Shown: piece by piece, positions 34,650-47,175 of the stretch
How positions within the stretch are numbered: the first letter of the stretch is position 1
Layout of the letters: every line of letters starts with the position of its first letter
DNA from: Chrysaora quinquecirrha
Taxonomy: Eukaryota; Cnidaria; Scyphozoa; Semaeostomeae; Pelagiidae
DNA length: 64,000 nt
Direction of reading: 5' to 3'
NCBI GenBank assembly: GCA_014526335.1
Contig: JACTAT010000024.1
Span: 696,673 to 760,672, forward strand
The notes under the pieces: generated by a model
Seen by the model: only the letters and a program-made list of their open reading frames with translations
Told to the model about the DNA's origin: nothing
The model's database searches: none
Translations under genes and position numbers: made by a program

Positions 34650-37065
34650 AATGGTAGCTGAAACACTTAACCCACCGTCTTTTCTTTTGGCATGCTTTCC
34701 TCCTTCAGCTATCTCTTCTCCTTTTCCGAGCTTACTCTCTAAAAGTATCGAATAATTTATCAAAGGCAAGAAAATTTGAATAAATCATGAAAGTGTTGTA
34801 ATCATTATCAGCACTGAAGTTTGAACTGAAAGCTTCTTACAATTTTCTGATTCTGAGTTCTTGTTGGCAACATCTAGGACAACATGATGATGCTCTTAAA
34901 CTATTAATCAATCGTATTAGAATGCATATGGGTTTGCCACACAAATGCTTTATTGCAGACCAAACAAGGGAATGCAAGAACTTTTTTGGATGTCCGAGGT
35001 GAAAAGCTTCCTAGATAAAGAATTTTCAGTACAGGAGCTTCTTAAAATTTTAGCCCTTTGAGAGCTAGGAGTCTTTGCCTAGGCGAAAACTGGAACATCC
35101 AATCGATGCATTTCTAACAAGGCTTGAACTTATCCTTTCCTAATGCCTTGTTTCTTTTTCTGGTTGTTGCACCTGCATTCGTGACTACAAATTTTTGAAT
35201 TTTGATTACTCTGAATAAAAAGCAGATAGGGTATATATATATAAACATACCCTATCTGCTTTATAATTGTATCAGTGACCTAGCAGTAAAAGTAAAAGGA
35301 AATGAAATCTTCTGCAGTGCAGAATTTCAATATGCGGTAAGGATGTTACATTATTGTCATGCAAAATCAGAGATCCGGGGTATATTCAGAGTTCTGGGAA
35401 TTCACATGATACACATATATGTATTCCTGAAGAGACAAAAAACAGTTAGTACTCAAAATTTTAGCATACAAATTTAACCCACCGTCTTTTCTGTTGGCAT
35501 GTGTGCCTCCGTCAATTATCTCGCATTCCTCTTTGTTTCCTTCTCCTAGCGTAGTTTTACCTTCTTCTCTATCCTCGGCAATAATTGCATCGGCCAAAAT
35601 GGCCATCTCAATGTCCTTATCTGCGTCTGCAATAAAAATTCACATTCTTAGACGAGTTTATTGACGAATGATATATGCCCTCTATCATATCATTTTTGCA
35701 TTTGAGATTTTTATCCAGTTAAGCAGAAATTTGGTAAAGATCGAGATAAAGAGCAGTTATTCCCCATTGGAAATCGAAAATGGTTCGAGACAGCGAATGT
35801 CCGAGATAACGGGATTCGAGATAGCGGATGATTTTTCTACACAATCCCTTACACCCAAAACGAGGGGAAATGGAAATTCATTCAAGATGGCAAATGTTTG
35901 AGATTGCGGACAGTCCAGATAGCGGATGTCAACTGTATTTCAGAGTGGATCTCACAATAATTTGCCGACAGAATTATATTGAGAAAAGGTCCACCCTTTT
36001 GGATTACGCTCAAGTTGGAGGTCACTTTCGCTGTCATGTTCAACTGCAGCTTCATAGAGGGTATTTCATATTGTGACTCCCAATTACGTACAAAGAACTG
36101 TTTTAACCATGAAATTGCAGCATAAAAATTTGACCCACCGTTTTTTTTTGTTCGAATGGCTGTTTTCTTCAATTATCTCGCTTTCCCCTTCATTTCCTTG
36201 TCCTAGCATATAAAATAATTTATATATATATATAATGTAGAAGTAATGTATGATATATCATATATAATATATAATTCCGCATAATCCTGACACAACTGAA
36301 TTTGTTTTACTTTCATCTATTTACTCTACATCATTTGTGTGTTGCATTTGCGTTGATGCGTTTATGATTCCTAATATAGCTATATAATAAGAAGTTATGA
36401 TGAATTCCATGTTTTACCTTCTTCTCTTTCCTCAGTAATAATCGCGTCGGCCAAAATGGGCATCTTCATGTCCATATCTATATCTGCAATAAAAATTCAC
36501 ATGCTTAGATGAGTAAATTGAGGAATGATATAAGCCCTTTCTCCTATCATTTTTGCATTTGAGTTTTTTCAACCACTGAAGGGCACAATGAAGACTTATC
36601 ACAGATGAATGGCATTTTATGGAGTTAATACCTTGAAGAATTTATCAATATGTTTTCAAAGTCGTGTAACATTTCATTCTTCAAAGCATGATAGAGGAAT
36701 TAAGTGCTCCTTACTATCTCAGAGTGGATCTTGCAATACACGTTTCTTTTATAAGAAACCACTCTAAAAGAAACCCACTAGTAAGATTTCTGGCAAATTA
36801 TAATAGATTCTTTTGTTCTTTTGTTTCTTAAAACAATAGAAAACAATAGAAAATTTAAGAAACCTTGACTGGTGAGGCTTTAGCTAGGTTTCTTATATTA
36901 AAAACGTGAAAAAAAACGTGTATTGCAAGATCCACTCTGAAATGGTAAGGAGCACTTAATTCCTCTATCATGCTTTGAAGAATGAAATGTTACGCGACTA
37001 CCTACTACTTGGATTACCTTCAAGTAGCAGCTCACTTTCCCTGTCATTTTCTACTGCAGCTTCGT
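34650..37065 (-). CDS. Tandemly repeated small exons, acidic protein
   Basis: Three related exon types recur on the minus strand. Type 1 (about 34655-34765, 35487-35555, 36140-36205): GEGNKEECEIIDGG-like peptides with THANRKDGG, followed by a GTGGGT donor. Type 2 (35560-35632, 36418-36486): IEMAILADAIIAEDREEG and MKMPILADAIITEEREEG. Type 3 (about 36010-36055, 37020-37070): EAAVENDRESELLLEG and EAAVEHDSESDLQLE. The exons occur in repeated order and are bordered by splice-like signals, which indicates tandem duplication of an exon block about 0.9 kb long. The peptides are acidic and low in hydrophobics. They lie downstream of, and may belong to, the minus-strand gene at 38644-45080. The family is not recognised. 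Confidence 0.45.
36661..36999. repeat. Imperfect palindrome with 85-bp arms
   Basis: 36661-36742 and 36916-36999 are inverted copies with very few differences (both contain ATGATAGAGGAATTAAGTGC). The centre is a foldback MITE. The arms contain the intron-like CAGAGTGGATCT sequence also found near 35942, so host sequence around the MITE was duplicated in inverse orientation. Confidence 0.8.
36743..36912. mobile_element. Foldback MITE, TTTCTTATAAGAAAC family, copy 2
   Basis: The left end reads TTTCTTTTATAAGAAACC and the right end GGTTTCTTATATTAAAAA. It is an internally shorter relative of 9104-9462 and lies at the centre of the 36661-36999 palindrome. Confidence 0.55.
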
Positions 37066-37309
37066 AGAAGTGATCTATAATTAGAGGGTAATTCATCTTG
37101 TGACTCCCAATGATGTATAAAGAAGAGCATTTTATGGGGAGGAATTCTTCTTACAACAAAAGGAAAACAGAAGACCATTCAAAGAATTATAGTCAGTTGA
37201 GGGTGAGAGGTAGCTGAGAGGCGGCAAAATAGAATTTTGCATAGAAGAATTATATCAACGAGCACAAATTTGCGCATGGTTTTCGTTGACTGATTTAATC
37301 ATATTTTAT

Positions 37310-37697
37310 GTACCGTTTATCCTCAAATAAGCCCCCACGTAGATATTAATTTTTGCAAATAAGCCATTCCCTCCAATAAGCCCCCAAAGGGAAAAATTCG
37401 AAAGTCTTATGAATTTGCTGTTGTCTACAATGCATATTTCACCTCATTAAAACACTGAAATACCTAGCGAGGACAGGTTTTACTATCGATTCGACAAATA
37501 ATCAGCTATTGGCTCTTGACAAGCAGCTGATTCTTGATGGTATCATTCAGATAAGTTATCTTTTTCTTCTCCGTTATTCTGTTGAAAAAACACTGGAACT
37601 ACTGAACTCAAAAAGTCCCCTCCCTCAAATAAGCCACCTTCACAAAATCCATTTTTGCAAATAAGCCCCGGGGGCTTATTAGAGGATTCGACGGTAT
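37310..37697. mobile_element. MITE with TACCGT ends and AATAAGCCCC repeats
   Basis: The left end, TACCGTTTATCCTCAAATAA followed by GCCCCC, matches the reverse complement of the right end, TACCGTCGAATCCTCTAATA followed by AGCCCC. The core AAATAAGCC recurs internally at 37364 and 37624-37665. There are no coding frames. A shorter, more diverged relative lies at about 38424-38610. Confidence 0.6.
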
Positions 37698-38423
37698 TGT
37701 CAAATTTCATCACTAGACATCCACGAATATATTGTTATTATAGCAGAACTAGTGTTAAATATCCAAGATAGCAATGAAGTGTTTGAGAGCAGAAAAACCC
37801 TATCCCCATGTCCTCATTGTATTTGATGCAAATTTTAACAAGGTGATACGAAAACCAACATTGCATTTTGTGCTGCAGCTAAAAGAAAAAAAATCTATCT
37901 TGTCAACCCTTTGTAGGTCCCTACAGTGCTGTTATATCCTTCAGCTTAGAAAGTTGGAATCAATTTATGAATCACCCTCTTAAGACTGTAGCCTCCCTGA
38001 TAACAAAGCCTGATTGCCACCTATGTAACATTTACGCTACAACATGCAAGCGACCTGGGAAGGTCCCTATGTACACGTTTTTGTCTCGTGCGTGCAGGAG
38101 TTTGTCGGGCTATTTTTCGGGAATTTTATATCATGTTAAAATGAGGAAGGTTGGTTACAAAAATTTCAGGTTTGGAGGAAGGTCAATAACTTTTTGCAAC
38201 TCTGGGGAGTCCGACACCAGGGAGCGCGAAGTAAGGACATACCCATATTCTCTGTTGTCTCTCGTAAAGCTGTTGAAAAGAAAGATTATACCGGTTACAC
38301 TCCAATAATGCATGCGCGCTTGTTAAACATGCTTAAAGCATTATTTAATCCAAATTATTAATTGCTGTTTTACTACATATGCAAACATAGGTTTTTTGAA
38401 AATTAAGGAAATCAAGAGTGAGT

Positions 38424-38610
38424 ACCGTAAACCCACTCAAAAAAGCCCCCAACTCTAACATATTGATCTTACTTGATGAAATCCTTACCAGTATTTATCC
38501 CTGCCCCTACCCTTTATTTAAGCCCCTCCCTCCAATAATCTCCCCTCAAAAACAATGAAAAATAGATAAGCTCCAAGGGGGCTAATTCGATGATGTCAGT
38601 ATTGCTAAAA
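38424..38610. mobile_element. Diverged relative of the TACCGT MITE
   Basis: Begins GTACCGTAAACCCACTC then AAAAAAGCCCCC and ends with GGGGGCTAATTCGATGATGT. It has the same layout as 37310-37697 but weaker terminal matches. Confidence 0.4.
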
Positions 38611-38643
38611 GAATAAAGCACATTCTGGGATGCAATCAGATAC

Positions 38644-41600
38644 CTGTATATAACTTTGAGCAAATTTCTTGTGGGGGTTTCTCCACTGAGAAATGGCAAC
38701 ACTTAACCCATCTTCCATCGATGTTGTAGTTTTTTTGAAAGCACCCAAGTTTCTCTTCCTGCATTTGTTTTCGGACGGCTTCCTTTAAGCTTTCACCACC
38801 GCTCATTTGCTCTGTACAATTTTTCAAACTGAGGGCAAATACTTCACTGCAGCATTTGCTGCTTCTTGATGTGACATAAGGCTTCAACTGAAAAAGAAAA
38901 CATCAGCTAGCTTAGCTTATCGGATTGGTTGTTGGAAACAAATTCTCCTGCTCTGTTTACAATTATTAGTTGTAAACATTCGAATTAGATTAGTTTCTTA
39001 TATTAATTTAAGAAGCTAGAAATTGTAATATTCGAAATAAAATAACTTGACAACAGCAACAACAATCCTGCAGCCAATAGATGTCCATAATGCAATCTCG
39101 GAAATCTCAAAGATTTGTCTTGGCATAAATTAGCATGTCCTTTTTTGTTTTTGTAAGAATGACAAAAAATAGGGTTGACGATGATGATGATGAGGGTGGC
39201 AAGTATGATTATAATGATGATTGATTCAATATTATACTTAAGTGTCATCTATGCTTACGTAAAAGGTGGGGTTGGGATGATACTAGAGTGTAATTTTCCC
39301 TATTGTGATGAGAGTAATATTAGCCTTGTTTTAGGAGGATCTCCAAAAGTACTACGTAATTTGTATCTTAGGTTTTCCTCTATCCCTCCTGTATGGGACA
39401 TCTGTCTACTTATTGGTGATTTGATAGCTAATTTACTATCGTCATAAGCCTACAACATCTCAATGGGTTCTTTGATATGTACCAATATTTACAACATCTT
39501 CCAACCTTTTTCAAATTTGTCAATAACCGCAGCCAATAGTACTACAACTGGTGAATCTTCTTTAACCTGGCCACCTATGATTGAGTTGGCCATGTTGCCA
39601 CTGGCTCTTGTGTGCTTCTCTATAAAAGGCAAGCATTTGGAGACGATATAGGATGCTACCTTCGGAAATTCGTCTGCAAGTCTATACGCTGCAGCACCTG
39701 TTCAAGAATGAGTTAAAGTTAAGAGCTGTCATGATGAAGTTTAGAGCCTTCATAATAACCAAACACCTGTCGGGGCTGTTCGATGCTGTGGGGGCCCAAC
39801 AGGTTTTATTCTACCGTTCCCTGCATGTAAGCTAAAACCAAAGACACATATCAATATCGTTGATTCTTTTGATTACACAAGGTCTCCAGCATAGCTATCA
39901 ATGTGATGGGTCGATTGCTCCCTAAGAAGGATATTTGTTCTATTCTGTTTTGGAAATGTTAGAAACTGCAATTGTTATGAAGAAAATAAATCCCTTGGGA
40001 ACATGGCTCAATGCCGGAAAGCTACTTGAGCTTCTAGTTGCCTAGTATTACGCAAATGGATGGATCAAGGTCTTGCAGTTGATCCCCACTATGGGGCTAT
40101 TTTTTAAGTAGTATTTCACACCATGAATGCTCAAACGTTTACGGAAAGTTGCTTCTACTGAACGCTACATAAGTGGGAAAAATCGAGACTTATTTCTTTA
40201 CAATTTATGGATTAGTGGATTCTATTACTACTTCAAGCTTAATTTTTTTTTCTAACCCTGACAGGCTTTAAAGAAAGCATTCCACTTGAGTTAACTTAAA
40301 TATAAGCACTTAACCAAGCTTCAAAAGAAAGAAAAGCGCTTTAGCATAGTTCATAGTGCTTGGATGGTCGGTCTTCCCAGCTATGTATTTATCAATTAAT
40401 GCAACACCTTCTTTATCTTTTTCTGTGACACTTTGCTCGCAAAATTTATACATTTCAAGGATGATGTTCAGACCTGCTGAAGCGTCCTTCGTTACATCCA
40501 GAAACTGACTGTCAAAGCTTAGGCCACCACTGAATGAGGATTCTTTTGACAATGGTTCAAAAGGAATAGCAAGGCATCGTGTTAGGCATCTGCAATAGAC
40601 GGACTTGAAATATCAAAATTACTTGATAATTAATTGTTTAGTTTGGATGTCAATCAACTTAGATTTAACTTGTAATGCCTCTCACGAAGACCAAGAGTTC
40701 CTATGAAGCGAAAAAGCCACTCTAACCTTCCAGCATCATAGTTAGTTCCTGCACGATAAGCCCGAAAGTAAAATTCTAAAAACAATATATGCAAGTAATC
40801 TATAGTAATCGATAGTCCACAATTTCTTTTTGACTTTTGCAAGTCTCTTGTCAGCTTCTTTAAAAAGTCGAAATTAGCCGTCATCAGCAAGGCACCTCTG
40901 GTAACCACATTTCCTTTTGCTAGACGTCTGACAGACTACAAAATAATTGCTATGAATAATCACGTAATTAATAACTTCAGTTATTAATAACACTATTTGC
41001 TTATTAACAATATTGTGCATATGTTTGCATGCATATGCATTGTTTGACAAATTGCAGAGAAATGTGAAAGAAAATTCTGTCTATTTGTCTATTTCTGTCT
41101 TTGGGTGTCTCATTTTTCGTTGTCAGTTTTGAAAGCCAGAAATTCTGTTTTCGGTAATCTCAACTCCGGCATTGAGAGGGCTGACGCGTACTTACTTTCA
41201 CTTACAAATGACCAAATTCGTTATTAGCTTTATTCAAAAAAAGTCGTTTAGAGACTTAATTTATTTACATTGTTATAAATACTAAGTACAACTGACTCAA
41301 ACACATCCACATCGCTGACATCTTCCCAATGTTTAGGCCAAGGTTCTTCAGCAAGGGCATTATGAATCCCTGCACGAGTTGGGTCTGAATAAGAAATACA
41401 GGTTGTTTTAGCATTTCAAAATCTGCATTCAAAATCTAAGTCAGTAGTGGTTTTTCTCGGTTTTTCTACTTCTCAACGTTGTCATGGGATGTTTCAAGCG
41501 TGTTTCAATGACTTCCGAAAAAAACCAATTTCAAAAAATGAAACGATTTACAATACTTCAGATAGGAAGATAAGATATCTAATCATAACATTAAACAAGT

Positions 41601-44600
41601 TGGTCTTTTTTGATCTGGCTTCTCTTGATCCTTATTATTTTTTTCACAATTGACGCGAAAAATATGCCCTGCTTCCTTTTGCTCATGCTAATAAAAGACG
41701 GCATGCTTTGAAGGAATAGCATTAGATGCATAAATCATGCATGCAATGAGTTTAAAGCACATAATTATCAATTCTTGATTAGTCAAAATGTATCCAAGGA
41801 ATGAAATCGTTTAATTGAAGAACTTACTTCCAATACTTGAGCTTTCATTATGTCCAGTAAAAGACAATACGAGATCCAGCGCTTTTGATTTGCATGATAT
41901 TGGGTCACCCACAACAAATGTTGCAGGTACCTTTACTTTTTCTTCATTTGACAGTTTGTCGAAATGAACTGACATAATCATTCGAGCCATTAACAAAAGC
42001 GATGCTTCGTAATTGGAGCCCATTTCACTTTTCATGAATAACACAACTTTTCGTATAGCGTCTCTGGCGCCTGTTGGGACTCCTGCAAAAGAAAAATAAA
42101 ACAAATTGAGAAAAGTTGTCCTTGATTATCGCTGATTCTAATACAAAGAGAAATGTTAAATTGTATGTGACGAATGTAATGAGGAATGGCACAAATTATC
42201 AAGAGCGGAAAGACGATTGTGCCAGTGTACCCTTCGCTGCTTTTTCATGAGAAAAGATTCCAAGATTCATAGTTAACGCGACATTCAATCAATACTTTGA
42301 GTGTCGCGAAAATCCACGGTACTTAAAAAAAGTTGTACAAACATACAAGACGCAATACACGCATTTTTATGTTTGAAGAGTTCGAACATATTGGTGTGGG
42401 GTGGCCTGTCACTAAATTGCCACATTTTTTGTAGTTAATGACATTTCAAACATTCTGATCATCGATCATAGAGTCTGGGCAGGAGCGGCAATTTGAAAAC
42501 ACTTTTCACAGCAAATCGTCATCATTCTCATCATCATAATCATCATCATTATTATCATCATCATCATCATGATTCCCACTTTGACCATGTGGCTGTGGCA
42601 AGATCTAAAGGAATGGCACCACCACCACAGATAACCCTACACCTATCATCATGACCACCCCTATCACCACCACCACAACCACCCTTACAACCATCATCAC
42701 AACCATCCTTATCACCACGACCGGCCCCCCATTAACACCACCACAGCCACCCCTACAACCACCACAACTATCACTCCTATCACAACCATCACAACCACCC
42801 CTACCTTCAGCACCACAACCACTTCTACCACCTCCACCACCACCACCACGCCCACCCTACCACCCCCTACCAACCAGCATCATGGTCATCATGGTCATCA
42901 ACATCATCATCATAACCACCACCATTATCATAATAATCATTATCGTCATAGTTATGCATACTGATAAATATCTTTCATCATTTGACATTATCATTTCATC
43001 ATTAAAGCAGGAGTCAAACTTTAATCGATTGTAACATTTCTTTCAAAGTTGGAGCTGGAGGAGATAATCTGAATATTTAAGTAAACAAAAAAAATAGAAA
43101 CAAGATAGGAATCATTTTTCAAATTCATACTCGTACACGTACAAAGCATAAACTAATAGAGTGAAATATAGTAACTGCATTGCTTTAAGTATTGGTTTAT
43201 TAAAGATAAGCAACCAACTAGCTTTTTAAGCAGTCTTTAACTGCAAATGCATTGATGATCTGCTCAGCATTTGCAGTTAACTTCCTTCATTCAGTGCCCA
43301 TTCAGTAGACATTATCAAGACAGACTCCCGGGGGCACTTGACTTTTCAATATACGGGAAGGTGCCGCAAGAAAAGTGCCAAAGTTACCCTGTTCTGGAGT
43401 GAAATTCGGATGAACCGTGCGTTGTCTTGACAGGGAATCTAAACAGAAATGCAAATTTGGCCACTCTTTTTTTTTTATAAGAAACTAAGATTTTTTGTCA
43501 GTACTCAAAGTTTCTTAGTTTTTGGACAATTTTGGTACTGAAAGTTTCTTAGCAGTTTCTTAGGGATAAAAAATTTTTAGCGACAAAACATGTAATTGAC
43601 AATTAAATTTGACAAATAGAACATGCAATACTATTCACGTTTGCATCAGCTGTTTTTTTTGTAAAAATAGACACTAATCGTCTAACAGAAGTTCGTTTTT
43701 CGATGCTATATTTCTAATTCTAAAGATTGTTGAGCCTTCAAGTTTCTTATCATTTTGGGTCGAGTACTGAAAGTTTCTTAACCAATATTGATCTCAGTAC
43801 TTAGTTTCTTATAAACGGGTTTCTTATAAAAAAAGGAGTGTATTGTTGTTGTCTGAATTGCACAACATCGATCTGTTGCAGAGTCATACTAAGAAAAGCA
43901 GATAACCAAAAAGCTCTTCTCGGAAAGTTACTTTCTAAAATTTGCTTAGCTTGCGATTTTTGAGGGGACCGCTCACCGTTTCCTCTATTTCTACTTTCAA
44001 TTTCAATTTTATATTAATGACTTGAAACTCAAAGTTACGTCGTCATATTAAAAAAAAAACGTAGCAAAAAAGTACGATTTAAGAATAATTAAAATAAAGA
44101 AAAAATCAAAAACAAAACAAAACAAGAACGAACTGTTAATTTCTCAACAACAACTGTTAATTTCTCAATTTCTGTTGACCCATGTATGAAAAACTAATGA
44201 CATTTTTAGCAATTTATTATTTATAGCAATATCTAAGAAGTAAGAAGAGCAGTCAACAAACAAACAAAATTGTTGGATACCTCAACTGGTCTACATCGAC
44301 GTGGATTTCGAGACAAGCGATAGCTGTCACAAACATGCCTGAAGTAGTCTGGAAAGAAGTCCTCCTTTGTTGGTGCAGTCCAGTATCGATCTAAGCAAAG
44401 TGTCTGCATAATCTTATTCTGCACTGACATATCTTTCCAAGTGAGATAGAATTCTTTCCCTCTTTGAGAAAATCTGATAATGAAAACCTTTTTTTTAAAA
44501 ACTTCCAGATTAAATTTGTATATCTTATGATTAACCTTATTCTGACTGGGCAAAGTTTGTAATGTTTTGACCGTAGCTGGTTTTATTGTATTTTTGTAAC

Positions 44601-45080
44601 ATCTGCGTTCAAATTGGTAGCCTTGGTTTGGAAGTCTTCAAACTTGGTCATGTGATCAAATTAAGAAAGTCAAATAAATTTTCAAGAAAAGTCAATGACT
44701 TTTGGTCAGGTATTCTAGTTCAACAGAGAACACTATTTGGGGATATAGTAGGAGAGAAACAGTCAGAATTGGTTGTCCCAATAGAGAAGATATTGACTAA
44801 GTGCATTTAAACATTAAAAGACTCACATGCTGTCGTCTTCAACTTCATCCTCCGTATCGCCGTCGCGCGCTTGCCTTCTATCACTATGACAAACTTTTAT
44901 GAGTAATCCTTCTTCCTGCTCATCTTCCCGGCTCTTCACTACGTACCCAACACATTGTATCAAAAAGTTTGTTAATGCTTTAAATTCACCTTGGAATTCG
45001 AAACCCAGTTTGCCATCATTTTCAACCAACTGACGCGATGTGGATGTTCGCGGTGTACTATCTTTGGTTTTCTTCTCCAT
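38644..45080 (-). CDS. Multi-exon gene with possible P-loop NTPase segment
   Basis: Exons supported by splice signals: 44827-45080 (starts at ATG 45080, MEKKTKDSTPRTSTS), 44281-44473, 41828-42082, 41269-41384, about 40660-40935, 40315-40589 and 38644-38887. Exons 1 and 2 join in phase (DDS/IFSQRGKEFYLTW); other joins leave missing exons. 41828-42082 contains FVVGDPISCKSKALDLVLSF, which resembles a degraded Walker A (GxxxxGKS) with Cys in place of Gly. 40660-40935 has TRGALLMTANFDFLKK and 40315-40589 continues CLTRCLAIPFEPLSKESS, a pairing reminiscent of the sensor region of plasmid- or virus-type helicase ATPases. No long frame is broken within an exon. Function is not assigned. It could be a host gene or a transposon-borne ATPase. 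Confidence 0.5.
42520..42950. repeat. Degenerate (CAC/CAT/ATC)n microsatellite
   Basis: Imperfect trinucleotide repeats of CAT/ATC at both edges and CAC/ACC in the middle, inside an intron of the minus-strand gene. They create a spurious Thr/Pro/Ile-rich open frame at 42651-43034. Confidence 0.9.
43468..43842. mobile_element. Foldback MITE, TTTCTTATAAGAAAC family, copy 3
   Basis: The left end, TTTTTTATAAGAAACTAAG, pairs with the right end, GTTTCTTATAAAAAAAG. The interior repeats GTACTGAAAGTTTCTTA at least four times. It lies in an intron of the minus-strand gene. Confidence 0.65.
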
Positions 45081-45639
45081 AGTGTGTATACTGCACATGC
45101 ACAATTCTAACTGGGAGTGAGGGCGAGGTACTGACTTGCAACCAGCTATATAGCACCATCCAGCTTTGAGACTCAAACAGATGGAATACCGGTCAATCAG
45201 CATTAATTCGTTGTGACAGGAAACCCATGAAAACATGGAACACGGATCAAAGAACATGTTTCGTCATCTTAATTATAATAATCATCACAATGAGCAGTAT
45301 CATCATCATGTTTAATCAGAAGGCATAGTCAAAGTTGTGTGAGGAAATCTTCACCTATCAGCTATCTTATGAGATTTTGTTGAGCAATAAGGTAAAGAAA
45401 TGGGAAACAGCAAAATTAGCCAAGATAAAATAGCAAGAAGTATAAGTCGTTGATGAAATTTGATAATGACGGAAGAAAATTGTGTCATGCTTAAAAACCG
45501 AAAATTATGCCAGACAGTCTCTTAAATTCAAACCGCTTTCTAGCTGACTTTCTCGAATTTGAATAAAAGGGCTATGGTTATGTTGCTTTGTAAAGCCAGG
45601 CTTATGCACGTCTTAAGCTGGATTTCCACTTTTCCTTTT

Positions 45640-45705
45640 TGCCACGGGAACGGGAACAGGAACGGGAATGGACACTGGAATTAGGAACGGGAACTGGGAA
45701 AAATT
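45640..45705. repeat. GGGAAC hexamer minisatellite
   Basis: Short run of GGGAAC/GGAACG hexamers with variants (CGGGAACGGGAACAGGAACG). The surrounding 45.6-46.05 kb has the look of another non-coding mobile element, but no ends were identified. Confidence 0.6.
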
Positions 45706-46059
45706 GATTTCCAGTCGATTTCCTCAGGAAAAGTTCACAGGACACAAAAAAATGCAGATGACTATAATTTTTAACAATTGCATGGTCACGCAAACCAAAA
45801 CTTGAATTTACGGCGCTTGATGCATTTCAAAAATCGCATTTTGATTGGTTCTTCCTTTTCCTGTCCATTTTGTCACAAGCAAAGTTGAACTTCACGTTCC
45901 CGTTGCAAATGTCCTCAATCCGGCTCCAATACAAATTATGCGTTTCGATTCCCATTGCATTTTTCAGTGTATCACAAATTTCTTCAGCAGACTGTATGCA
46001 TTGATCAGGCATTGCCTGCGTTGTTGCATGTGGTAATTAATTTTTAAGGCAATGTTCAA

Positions 46060-47104
46060 GTATAAGTGAACAAAGGCGGTTTAAGCAATAGGACGCCACG
46101 CAAGTTAAGGATGCATGGCAAGCAGATAACAGATCTGGACACTTGTTCTTTTACCTCGTCTTGGTGTTTACATTGTGGTGATAACGTCATCTTTGCTGAA
46201 TTTCACCCATAATGTTGGATCTATAGCTTAAAGCCTCCTCGGACTCACAGTGAATGTTCATTTGAACTGTTTTTTAAGTGTGACAGCGCACATGCTCCTG
46301 CACAGTGGAGGTCGCACACGACTGTAGTTCCAGATATAAATTGGCTCATGGATTGTAAAGGCAAATATGATACTTATAAAGCTAAATTATACATTATATT
46401 TGTGAAAGGTTTTTCCCCTTCTTAGAACAGTTTTTAGATTACACTGCCTACTGCATTTTTGTGTCTGGGAAGAACATGGGAACCGCTAGTACCAAAAAGG
46501 GGAGGGCAGATCTCCGAAAAGATCACCAGACAACATACTTTTCATGGAAGAGAACCTCAAGCGATTTGAACTCAATTCTTTATTCTCTTGGTCGGTGGTC
46601 GGATCTTTTCTCCAAATGGTAGTGTCTTTTTATGTTGTACCTATTTCGATTTTGAATGTTTGCCCTTTCGATTTCCACTTGCCTTTTGAGTCAAAGCAAT
46701 GAAAGTCAATTAATCTACGAATGATTCAAAAGGAAAAATTTATTGTGGTTGAATTTAATACCACTCGAAAGAGTTAACCAAAATAATATCCCTCGTATGG
46801 TGCAAGGAACCCAGAAAACAAGCTAGGTCATTCACATAATCTGTCTTTTGGGGCATGCGCATATTGTGGTCATGATGTACACCTTTTTAAAGGAAAACGT
46901 GGATCTTATCTCAACCCGCATTTTTCTTTTAGACCAATCTTTGTCTTTCACAATCTTACCGTTCCCCCGGTACTTTTCAAAATATATTTAAAGTACATTT
47001 ATTGGCATCCTGTTGGCTGCCTTTGCTTCAGTTGAACTCCAGTAGTTTTTACACAAGAGTGTTGAACAGGAAAGTACTGATAAATACGACAACATAATCT
47101 ATAT
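46060..47104. other. Stretch with no recognised gene
   Basis: No coding exon, RNA gene or repeat is recognised here. Confidence 0.4.
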
Positions 47105-47157
47105 TGTCACAAAATACTGAGAAGTACGAAAAAGTACTGAGAGGTACCACAAAGTAG
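47105..47157 (-). repeat. Short GTAC minisatellite remnant
   Basis: Two to three units (ACTGAGAAGTACGAAAAAGT, ACTGAGAGGTACC) match the unit of the large arrays, in the orientation of array 2. It lies just upstream of the OTU-transposase gene. Confidence 0.7.
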
Positions 47158-47175
47158 GTACCATCGGATAGGTTA

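Noticed and set aside
34431..34769. Frame with a long Tyr-Ile run
   Set aside because: The run is the (TA)n microsatellite. Only the short GEEIAEGGKHAKRKDGG part resembles a real exon and is annotated there.
42651..43034. Thr/Pro/Ile-rich 127-codon frame
   Set aside because: It is a translation of a CAC/ATC microsatellite inside an intron.
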